In this document: in pieces, positions 1 to 5,080 of the stretch
Position numbering within the stretch: the first letter of the stretch is position 1
Layout of the letters: each line of letters begins with the position of its first letter
Assembly (NCBI GenBank): GCA_009845505.1
Contig: VXZL01000648.1
Location: 1-6,014 of the forward strand
Direction: 5' to 3'
DNA length: 6,014 nt
Source: Candidatus Poribacteria bacterium
GTDB taxonomy: Bacteria; Poribacteria; WGA-4E; WGA-3G
Made by a program: the position numbers and the translations under genes
The notes under the pieces: generated by a model
What the model saw: the letters and a program-made list of their open reading frames with translations, nothing else
Databases searched by the model: none
Told to the model about the DNA's origin: nothing

Positions 1-222
1 GGGGTAGACCGGTTGGTCCAACAAATTCACAGGCAGCACGGCTGTGAAGTGATTGTTAACGGTATCCTTCCTTCACTAAAATACTATCTGCGATTATTGA
101 GTAATCCAAAACTGTTTTTAGATTGCTATTCGAAAAATCTTCAGTTGGATTTTGACCGAAACACAGACATTAAGACAGCTCATTTAAACTATTGGAACGA
201 ATTGTTAAGTTCTTTGTTATGA
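1..222 (+). CDS. C-terminal fragment of an unidentified protein, possibly a restriction endonuclease
   Basis: The reading frame is open from base 1 to a TGA at 220-222, giving 73 residues (first residues GVDRLVQQIH). The frame is open to the left edge, and the TTG at 13 is best read as an internal Leu codon, so this is the tail of a longer gene. The segment is a compact helical-looking end with the hydrophobic core stretch VNGILPSLKYYLRLL and a final WNELLSSLL. It resembles, from memory only, the C-terminal parts of some type II restriction endonucleases (SacI-like or DUF4928-like proteins found beside cytosine methyltransferases). I cannot confirm that from the fragment. GC is about 37% by hand count against about 50% in the next gene, which suits restriction-modification or other transferred DNA. 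The gene converges on the minus-strand operon with only 24 bases between the stops. Real coding sequence is likely; the function is uncertain. Confidence 0.6.
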   Translation, partial: GVDRLVQQIHRQHGCEVIVNGILPSLKYYLRLLSNPKLFLDCYSKNLQLDFDRNTDIKTAHLNYWNELLSSLL

Positions 223-246
223 AATGCCCATTAATTGGGGTATTGG

Positions 247-1140
247 CTAATCAGTTATCTGCATAATCGCAATCCCCTGCTCCCCAGCGACAGAATAAAG
301 AAGCCACGTTTTTCCATCCTCACAATAGATAGCCGGATCCCGGAGTTCATGCACACGCTCGCGATCTAACCCGCCCGTTGACCGTTTAATCGGCAGATCG
401 ACTCCCTCGAAATCGTGTTTCGGCGCGATAACCTCTATCGGTTTAGATGGCTGCCAGTCATTCCAATCGTCTGTTAACTGCACCGTGCTTTTCTTGATAC
501 GCTCTGGCCTGTCTCCGTAAAGTGAATAATAGACAGTTAGTGTATCGCCTTCCAAGAGATTCGCCGTGTGTCGCGGGAAACCGGTATTGTTTGTTGGAGA
601 CTTGCGCGGAAAGAGCGGCGTGTCTCGCTCGATAAACGATGCTGTCCACTCCGGTGTTTCTGCCCGGCTTATCCAACCGTGATACGTCGCATACGGGTGT
701 CCGTTCCACCAAAAGACACGAAAATAGGCTCTGTTGCGTCTATCCATTGTATCTGAGGCGGTATAATCCACACCGCCTGTAGAGACAGCCCAAGAGGTTA
801 CTTGCCCACCACGGGGATTTCCGTGGAAGTACATAAAGAAGCGTCGATTCTCTTCGTCTATGTGTACATCCGGCGAAGCGATATGGTCACATCCTCGAAA
901 GACAGTATCGTCGCGATGCAAAGCACCCGGAGGGTGGACGGTGTAAGGACCTTCAATCGCATCGGCATACGCCAATCGGATGTAGGCACCGCGATGGTGG
1001 GCGAAGTAGAGATAATACTTCCCCAACGGATTCTCTACCCATTCCGGCACACGGACCAGCGAGGGACCATTGATGTTCGAGAAGCCGTGTTCCCTATCAA
1101 GCTCAGGCATTTCAGGATGAATCAATAACGTGCGTTCCAT
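247..1140 (-). CDS. glycoside hydrolase-like five-bladed beta-propeller protein (GH43-type fold)
   Basis: A 297-residue protein that looks like a five-bladed propeller of the GH43/GH62/GH32 kind, a fold used by sugar hydrolases. Five similar strand-turn-strand blocks are visible: residues about 24-69 (PSLVRVPEW, then KYYLYFAHHRGAYIRLAYAD), 86-120 (HIASPDVHID, FFMYFHG), 138-160 (FRVFWWNGHPYATYHG), 190-222 (HTANLLEGDTLTVYYSLYGD) and 264-296 (HELRDPAIYCEDGKTWLLYS). D91 and D268 lie in DP/PD turns like those of family catalytic or modulating acids, but the first-blade Asp usual in GH43 is replaced (NGPS, G25), so the exact family and activity are open. There is no signal peptide, so it is probably cytoplasmic. 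The start at 1140 is preferred over an open upstream extension to 1335, because an AGGAG lies just upstream and the extension runs through the coding region of the previous gene. The gene follows the PhyH gene by 8 bases in the same operon, suggesting linked function. Confidence 0.72.
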   Translation of the reverse strand: MERTLLIHPEMPELDREHGFSNINGPSLVRVPEWVENPLGKYYLYFAHHRGAYIRLAYADAIEGPYTVHPPGALHRDDTVFRGCDHIASPDVHIDEENRRFFMYFHGNPRGGQVTSWAVSTGGVDYTASDTMDRRNRAYFRVFWWNGHPYATYHGWISRAETPEWTASFIERDTPLFPRKSPTNNTGFPRHTANLLEGDTLTVYYSLYGDRPERIKKSTVQLTDDWNDWQPSKPIEVIAPKHDFEGVDLPIKRSTGGLDRERVHELRDPAIYCEDGKTWLLYSVAGEQGIAIMQITD

Positions 1141-1144
1141 ATTT

Positions 1145-1149
1145 CTCCT
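1145..1149 (-). promoter_or_regulatory. ribosome binding site of the propeller gene, overlapping the upstream stop codon
   Basis: On the minus strand the sequence reads TGAGGAGAAAT then ATG. The AGGAG begins on the last part of the TGA stop (1149-1151) of the upstream PhyH gene. This decides the start at 1140 and suggests translational coupling of the two genes. Confidence 0.75.
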
Positions 1150-1967
1150 CAATCGTGCGTTTGAAACCGGTATACCTCTTTCGTCTGTTCGGACATGTTG
1201 CTCCATATCTCTTCTGGGACACGTGCTCTGAAGATTCCTGGCGCGTCCGGGGAGTGGTGAAACTTTCGGAAATAGACGAGTGCAAGCATGTGTCGGACGG
1301 TTTGTGAACGGTTCGGCATTGCCCGATGCCAGCACCGCATATCGCGGACAACGACTGAACCTGCGGGCATCTCTAACTGAAAAGACGGAAGTCGTGCAGC
1401 GCGTTCCTCATCGCAGACATTGTATGGAGAATTACGGACAGTAGGATCATCAATAATGAGATGTGAACCGGGCCACACCTCCGTTGCCCCGTTCTCTACT
1501 GTAAAATCGACGAGCGGAATATTAACCACAATCGTTGAAACAGGGAGCGCGAAGGGTAGTTCAGGAAAGAGCTGTCCTGAATCTCGATGAATCCACTGGA
1601 TGTCGCTACCAGGACGCGTCGAGTTACAGCCATAAGGCAGATACGCAAAAATTTTCTCACCCATAGCAGCTTTCAGAATCGGCATTGCGAACGGGTTGTC
1701 AATAATACGTGGGTCCATGAACGGCATCTTTAGCATCGGGTGTTCACCCTCATGCCCGTTCTCTTCATTACTAAGCACTTCTTCCATAGCAATATCGAGT
1801 TTTGCTATCCAATCACGTGGAAGGACGCTTTCGATGACCACCAATCCTGCCTCGCGTAAGAGGCGCGCCCCGGCATCAACGCTTTCGGGTGTGAGTCTGT
1901 TTTCAGCGCGCTCTTGTGCAGAGATTTCCAGTATGGGAATGTTTACTGTTTTTCCTGTCGTTTTCAT
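1149..1967 (-). CDS. phytanoyl-CoA dioxygenase (PhyH) family Fe(II)/2-oxoglutarate oxygenase, copy 1
   Basis: A 272-residue soluble protein of the PhyH family, enzymes that hydroxylate small molecules with O2 and 2-oxoglutarate at a single iron. The complete facial triad is visible: H127-R-D129 in WIHRDSG and distal H214 in RCWHRAMPN, with R225 eleven residues later, where the family binds the 2-oxoglutarate carboxylate. Between them the family signature GATEVWPGSH (160-169) is present, and the N-terminal part (about 31-63) has the usual opening helix and strand (LLREAGLVVIESVL). Length is normal for the family. The start at 1967 is chosen because it has a perfect AGGAGG eight bases upstream and a strong promoter just before it. 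The longer frame to 2048 would begin upstream of that promoter. It is the first gene of a two-gene minus-strand operon and is divergent from PhyH copy 2. The substrate is unknown; phytanoyl-CoA itself is unlikely to be implied by family name alone. Confidence 0.88.
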   Translation of the reverse strand: MKTTGKTVNIPILEISAQERAENRLTPESVDAGARLLREAGLVVIESVLPRDWIAKLDIAMEEVLSNEENGHEGEHPMLKMPFMDPRIIDNPFAMPILKAAMGEKIFAYLPYGCNSTRPGSDIQWIHRDSGQLFPELPFALPVSTIVVNIPLVDFTVENGATEVWPGSHLIIDDPTVRNSPYNVCDEERAARLPSFQLEMPAGSVVVRDMRCWHRAMPNRSQTVRHMLALVYFRKFHHSPDAPGIFRARVPEEIWSNMSEQTKEVYRFQTHD

Positions 1968-1975
1968 CTGCCTTG

Positions 1976-1981
1976 CCTCCT
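1976..1981 (-). promoter_or_regulatory. perfect Shine-Dalgarno of PhyH copy 1
   Basis: AGGAGG on the minus strand, 8 bases before the ATG at 1967. It settles the start in favour of MKTTGKTVN rather than the upstream in-frame ATG at 2048. Confidence 0.85.
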
Positions 1982-1990
1982 GTTTGTGAA

Positions 1991-2020
1991 AGTATAGCAG
2001 AAAATAGTGAAGTAAGTCAA
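1991..2020 (-). promoter_or_regulatory. strong sigma-70-type promoter with extended -10, driving the minus operon
   Basis: Read on the minus strand: TTGACT (-35, complement of 2015-2020, five of six consensus bases), an 18-base spacer, then TATACT (-10, complement of 1991-1996, five of six), preceded by TGC, which gives the extended -10 form TGnTATACT. Transcription should start near 1984, leaving a leader of only about 17 bases that consists almost wholly of the Shine-Dalgarno and its spacer. Position and spacing fit the downstream start at 1967. Consensus matching only; no experimental support. Confidence 0.72.
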
Positions 2021-2061
2021 GATTCATTACCCAAGCAATCGGAGCCATTCAATTGTCAGAA

Positions 2062-2096
2062 TCAGGATTTTCAGGATTCAAGGATTTGTGGGATTT
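2062..2096. repeat. short degenerate tandem repeat, GGATT core at 8-9 bp period
   Basis: Four near-copies in a row: TCAGGATTT (2062), TCAGGATTC (2071), AAGGATTT (2080) and GTGGGATTT (2088). The GGATT cores start at 2065, 2074, 2082 and 2091. The block lies between the two divergent promoters. Similar CAGGATT-rich intergenic tracts recur in some bacterial genomes as dispersed repeats, which is my recollection and not shown by this window. It could be a protein-binding array or a piece of such an element. Confidence 0.55.
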
Positions 2097-2104
2097 TGGA
2101 AAAA

Positions 2105-2136
2105 TTGTTGTTTTCTCGTGCGAATTCGTATAGAAT
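2105..2136 (+). promoter_or_regulatory. candidate promoter for the plus-strand operon
   Basis: A -10 of the form TAGAAT (2131-2136, one mismatch to consensus, within TATAGAAT) is preceded by TTGTTT at 2108-2113 with a 17-base gap, or by TTGTTG at 2105-2110. The -35 is weak (three of six). A start near 2143 would leave a leader of about 70 bases before the ATG at 2212. A second weaker candidate, TTGCAT (2146-2151) with TAGAAT (2168-2173), lies downstream. Confidence 0.38.
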
Positions 2137-2151
2137 AACATAAACTTGCAT

Positions 2152-2163
2152 ATAGCAGGCTAT
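2152..2163. promoter_or_regulatory. small inverted repeat in the leader of the plus operon, possible operator
   Basis: ATAGC-AG-GCTAT is a perfect 5-base inverted repeat with a 2-base centre, lying just downstream of the predicted start of transcription. It also sits inside the spacer of the second candidate promoter. The loop is too short to be a good RNA hairpin, so a protein site is more plausible. It could also be chance. Confidence 0.25.
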
Positions 2164-2199
2164 TGGATAGAATTAACTTCAGAACGGTATTCATACACA

Positions 2200-2205
2200 A
2201 AGGAG
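2200..2205 (+). promoter_or_regulatory. ribosome binding site of PhyH copy 2
   Basis: AAGGAG within AAAGGAGTGAG, close to the full anti-Shine-Dalgarno complement, six bases before the ATG at 2212. It confirms that start. Confidence 0.8.
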
Positions 2206-2211
2206 TGAGCG

Positions 2212-3000
2212 ATGACCCCTGAAGTCGCACTACAAAAACGAGAGCAGATGATTGAAGAGGGGTTCTGTGTTGTTGACGATGTTTTGACAGAAGAGTTCTT
2301 ACAGGAACTTCGGGATGAGTCAGAACGGCTTATCGCAGGACACGTGGAACCGGAGGATGTCATCTATCAAGGACAGCACGTCAACGTCCGCGGTGAAGAT
2401 AATCCACATATTCAAAAATTGTTGGAATGGCAGCCATCATGTGATGCCCTTGAACAGATCGGGTTTGGAGATTTTGTAACGTCCGGCGGGATTATTATTC
2501 TGACGAAGGAATCCGGAGGCCCCCCACTCTATTGGCATCAAGACTGGATGCGCTGGAACGATCCACTCAGCTGCGCGCCGTGGCCCCAGACGATTTTTCT
2601 TAATTACTATCTCACCGATACATCGCGGGAAAATGGCTGTTTGAAAGTAATCCCAGGTACACATCGTAAACGCATCGACTTACACGACATATTAGTGCCT
2701 GCACACGAACAAGGGGCACGGTTCATTGATGCGGATCATCCGGTGATGTTCAGCGATCATCCGGATCAGGTAGATGTCTGTGCGAAAGCGGGTTCGTTGG
2801 TAATGGCAGACGCGCGGATTTTACATTCTGCTCACCAAAACTATACCGATGTTAGACGGACTCTCATCCTTGCTTGGCACAGTCGCCCTAACACTGTCCC
2901 GGACTACTGGGATCGTGAGATACCAGAAACTATTGCCAATCGCGACGAGGATGCAAACTACCCGATGTCTCGCATTCCTACCGATTTCTTGCAAAGATAA
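2212..3000 (+). CDS. phytanoyl-CoA dioxygenase (PhyH) family Fe(II)/2-oxoglutarate oxygenase, copy 2
   Basis: A 262-residue soluble PhyH-family protein with intact iron ligands: H109-Q-D111 in LYWHQDW and a distal His in ARILHSAHQN (H205 best fits, H208 is nearby). R216 lies eleven residues after H205 for 2-oxoglutarate binding. The family turn ENGCLKVIPGTH (140-151) is present, and the opening helix-strand (EEGFCVVDDVL, 15-25) is typical. It should hydroxylate a small organic substrate using O2 and 2-oxoglutarate; the substrate is not evident. It is only distantly similar to the other two PhyH proteins here, mostly at the ligand motifs and the PG[ST]H turn, so it is not a recent duplicate. 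It is the first gene of the plus-strand cluster, has its own promoter region, and is followed 12 bases later by an SDR gene, which could oxidise or reduce the hydroxylated product. Confidence 0.88.
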   Translation: MTPEVALQKREQMIEEGFCVVDDVLTEEFLQELRDESERLIAGHVEPEDVIYQGQHVNVRGEDNPHIQKLLEWQPSCDALEQIGFGDFVTSGGIIILTKESGGPPLYWHQDWMRWNDPLSCAPWPQTIFLNYYLTDTSRENGCLKVIPGTHRKRIDLHDILVPAHEQGARFIDADHPVMFSDHPDQVDVCAKAGSLVMADARILHSAHQNYTDVRRTLILAWHSRPNTVPDYWDREIPETIANRDEDANYPMSRIPTDFLQR

Positions 3001-3012
3001 ACGGAGGTAAAA

Positions 3013-3771
3013 ATGATTCCGATTGATCTGAGCGGGAAAGTTGCCGTGATTACAGGTGGCTCAGGTGCGTTAGGGCGTGTTATGGTCAGGACCTTGGCGA
3101 CAGCTGGAGCGGATATTGCAATCTGCTACCATAGGGATGTCGAGACAGCGCGTCGCCTTCAAGACGAAATTATTGCCAGACGTGTAAAGGCAATCACTGT
3201 GCAGGCAGATGTCACCAATCAGGAATCGATAAACGCTATGCGTGATACTGTCTTCAAAGAATTAGGCACGGCGGACATCATCGTTAATAACGCCGTCATT
3301 CAGTACAGTTGGACTTCTGTTTTAGAGCAGCCCGCAGAAGACTACGAAAGTCAGTTCCAATCGTGCGTTCTGCATAATGTGTATATGGCACAAGCGTTTG
3401 TTCCTGCAATGATTGAAACCAAGTGGGGACGTGTTATCAGTATTAACACGGAATGCTCAATGCAGAATTTCGAGAGACAGAGCGCGTATACATCGGGCAA
3501 GCGGGGTATGGACGGTGTCCTGCGAGTCCTTGCTAAAGAGGCAGGCGCGCACGGTATCACTGTTAATCAAGTCGCGCCGGGATGGACAATCAGCGAAAAG
3601 AGTGAATCGAGAGCGGCCGACGAACACTATTGGAGCAAAGTGCCGATGCAACGGCGTGGGACTGCCCAAGAAATCGCTAATACCGTGCTTTTCCTCGCGT
3701 CAGATCTCGCAAGTTATATTACAGGTGCCTATATTCCGGTGTGCGGTGGGAATGTGATGCCTACAATTTAA
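3013..3771 (+). CDS. SDR family NAD(P)-dependent oxidoreductase
   Basis: A 252-residue classical short-chain dehydrogenase/reductase, normal length. The Rossmann cofactor motif TGGSGALG is at 14-21, D66 follows strand 3 (VQADVT), NNAV (usually NNAG) is at 92-95, and the catalytic pair Y159-x3-K163 sits in AYTSGKRG. APGW (188-191) is the usual cofactor-side loop, and the C-terminal core TGAYIPVCGG is standard. The expected catalytic Ser, thirteen residues before the Tyr, is T146 (ISINTEC), and the family Asn of the fourth helix is not at its usual place. H40 and R41 after strand 2, without an acidic residue, favour NADPH; that is inference. The start has a GGAGGT five to ten bases upstream. 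It lies 12 bases after PhyH copy 2 and 12 before the Nudix gene, clearly one operon. A sugar or secondary alcohol is a plausible substrate class, but none can be named. Confidence 0.88.
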   Translation: MIPIDLSGKVAVITGGSGALGRVMVRTLATAGADIAICYHRDVETARRLQDEIIARRVKAITVQADVTNQESINAMRDTVFKELGTADIIVNNAVIQYSWTSVLEQPAEDYESQFQSCVLHNVYMAQAFVPAMIETKWGRVISINTECSMQNFERQSAYTSGKRGMDGVLRVLAKEAGAHGITVNQVAPGWTISEKSESRAADEHYWSKVPMQRRGTAQEIANTVLFLASDLASYITGAYIPVCGGNVMPTI

Positions 3772-3783
3772 GGAATTCATTCC

Positions 3784-4179
3784 ATGGAAATAAAAGTTTG
3801 CGCTCTCGGAATCTTGTTCAGGAACGGAAAAATACTGTTAGGCAAAAGGGCTAAGCGCAGGACTTCCTATCCGAACGTCTGGGACATGATCGGTGGACAC
3901 TGCGAAAGTGACGAAACACTGGAGCAGACCCTCATCAGAGAATTGCAGGAAGAAATCGGGGTTACACCTATTCGGTTTGAACACATTTCAACGCTATATG
4001 ATTCCAATAACGATCACACCTACCATGTGTTTGTGGTAAAGGACTGGAAAGGCGAACCAGAGTGTTTACAACCAGAAGAGCACGCAAGGATTGGATGGTT
4101 TAGCATTAACGAAACCTTGAAATTGGAGCTTGCCTTGCCTGTCTATCGCGATTTATTCACAAGTCTTGAAGGTAACTGA
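3784..4179 (+). CDS. Nudix (MutT-type) hydrolase
   Basis: A 131-residue single-domain Nudix hydrolase, which cleaves a nucleoside diphosphate linked to another moiety using Mg2+. The full Nudix box G-x5-E-x7-RE-U-x-EE-x-G-U is seen at residues 38-60 (GHCESDE, then RELQEEIGV), with metal-binding E53, E56 and E57. The N-terminal strands (VCALGILFRNGKILLGKR) and the WDMIGGH entry into the box are typical. Length is that of small house-cleaning enzymes such as MutT. Specificity cannot be read: sanitising oxidised nucleotides or acting on a nucleotide sugar are both possible. The ATG at 3784 has AAGGA about nine bases upstream, overlapping the stop codon of the SDR gene, so translation is probably coupled. 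Its presence within an oxygenase operon may be functional or just positional. Confidence 0.9.
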   Translation: MEIKVCALGILFRNGKILLGKRAKRRTSYPNVWDMIGGHCESDETLEQTLIRELQEEIGVTPIRFEHISTLYDSNNDHTYHVFVVKDWKGEPECLQPEEHARIGWFSINETLKLELALPVYRDLFTSLEGN

Positions 4180-4217
4180 TTATATCCGAAATCAATACTG
4201 ACACTTAAGAGGAAAAT

Positions 4218-5054
4218 ATGGAACGACACAAACTCCAATACCAAGTCCTAAACCAGCACAATCCCAACGGGGAAACGGGCCAGGATTGGGAGATAGACGT
4301 GCATGCCACGCCAGAAGAGTTGGAGACCTTCGCAGAGAGAGGGTATCTCGTTCGGGAAGGCCTCTTTCAAGGTGAGACACTCGAAAAATTGCGAGATGCT
4401 CTTGAACGTTTGGAAGAACGAGAGTGGGAAAAACGGGACAGTGCCATCGCTGGAAAGAAAGGTTGGGGGTTCATCCCGCGACACTTGATGGATAAAGATG
4501 AAGTGTTCTTAGAACTCCTTAAGTTTCAACCGACTTTATCAATTGCCCGTGCAATGATGGGACCCTTGGTGCGTTTGCGCGGTTTGAGTGCCCGTATCAC
4601 TTATTCCGGTGAGGATCGAGAACAGCAAACCCCGTGGCATCAACATCTACGAGTGGTTTCCAACCCGTTGCCTCCGTGGTTCTCACGTCCACACTGTATG
4701 GATTCTCTTATCTATCTTGACGATCTCAACGAAGACACAGGCGCAGTAGCCGTCGTCCCAGGTTCACACAACTGGTTAGACAAGGCAACACCGCACACTC
4801 ATGGACCGGTAGAAGGGGAAGTCGAACTACGGGTGAAAGCCGGTGGCGGTGTCCTAATCCATGGAAATCTCTGGCACCGAGGATTGCCAACGCTCAATGC
4901 CAAACGGAGAATGTTGATTTTGAGTTATACACCGACATGGCTCCGGAAATCGCCACACGGTGGTCCACAACCCAAAGACGGTTTAACCCACGCTTTTCTT
5001 GAAGATGCGGATCTGGAAGAACGGATGCTATTGGGTGTGGGTGGATATTCTTAA
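4218..5054 (+). CDS. phytanoyl-CoA dioxygenase (PhyH) family protein, copy 3, with HxH in place of HxD
   Basis: A 278-residue soluble protein of the PhyH fold: opening helix/strand at about 31-51 (ELETFAERGYLVREGLF), a charged helix (54-74, rich in E, K and R), the core strands, the turn VAVVPGSHNW (177-186), and distal H220 in LWHRGLP with R230/R231 for 2-oxoglutarate. At the iron motif the protein reads H141-Q-H143 (TPWHQHLR) rather than H-x-D. The codons are CAT CAA CAT, so this is seen directly. Loss of the Asp could mean a three-His metal site, a different reaction, or a non-catalytic protein. The rest of the fold and the Arg are kept, which argues for function. Length is slightly above the other two copies. 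The start has AAGAGGA just upstream, and the gene follows the Nudix gene by 38 bases with no terminator or obvious new promoter between. Confidence 0.84.
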   Translation: MERHKLQYQVLNQHNPNGETGQDWEIDVHATPEELETFAERGYLVREGLFQGETLEKLRDALERLEEREWEKRDSAIAGKKGWGFIPRHLMDKDEVFLELLKFQPTLSIARAMMGPLVRLRGLSARITYSGEDREQQTPWHQHLRVVSNPLPPWFSRPHCMDSLIYLDDLNEDTGAVAVVPGSHNWLDKATPHTHGPVEGEVELRVKAGGGVLIHGNLWHRGLPTLNAKRRMLILSYTPTWLRKSPHGGPQPKDGLTHAFLEDADLEERMLLGVGGYS

Positions 5055-5080
5055 ACCTAAATTATGGGAGGGATAACTGG

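Noticed and set aside
227..239. CCCA-TTAAT-TGGG hairpin between the convergent stops as a bidirectional terminator
   Set aside because: Only four base pairs and no T-tract on either side; too weak to call, although a terminator would be expected here.
802..1128. 108-codon plus-strand open frame opposite the propeller gene
   Set aside because: Antisense to a protein with clear propeller blades; composition and residues look random.
1141..1335. N-terminal extension of the propeller protein to an ATG at 1335
   Set aside because: It would overlap most of the C-terminal coding part of PhyH copy 1. Its residues look like out-of-frame translation, and a proper ribosome binding site precedes the ATG at 1140.
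1968..2048. 27-residue N-terminal extension of PhyH copy 1 (start at 2048)
   Set aside because: It contains the promoter and the perfect AGGAGG of the shorter start, and it has no family similarity.
2062..2096. GGATT repeats as a CRISPR array
   Set aside because: The units are 8-9 bases and contiguous, with no spacers and no cas genes nearby.
1149..5054. Recent tandem duplication of the PhyH genes
   Set aside because: The three proteins match only at ligand motifs and the PG[ST]H turn, differ in length, and are on different strands or separated by unrelated genes.
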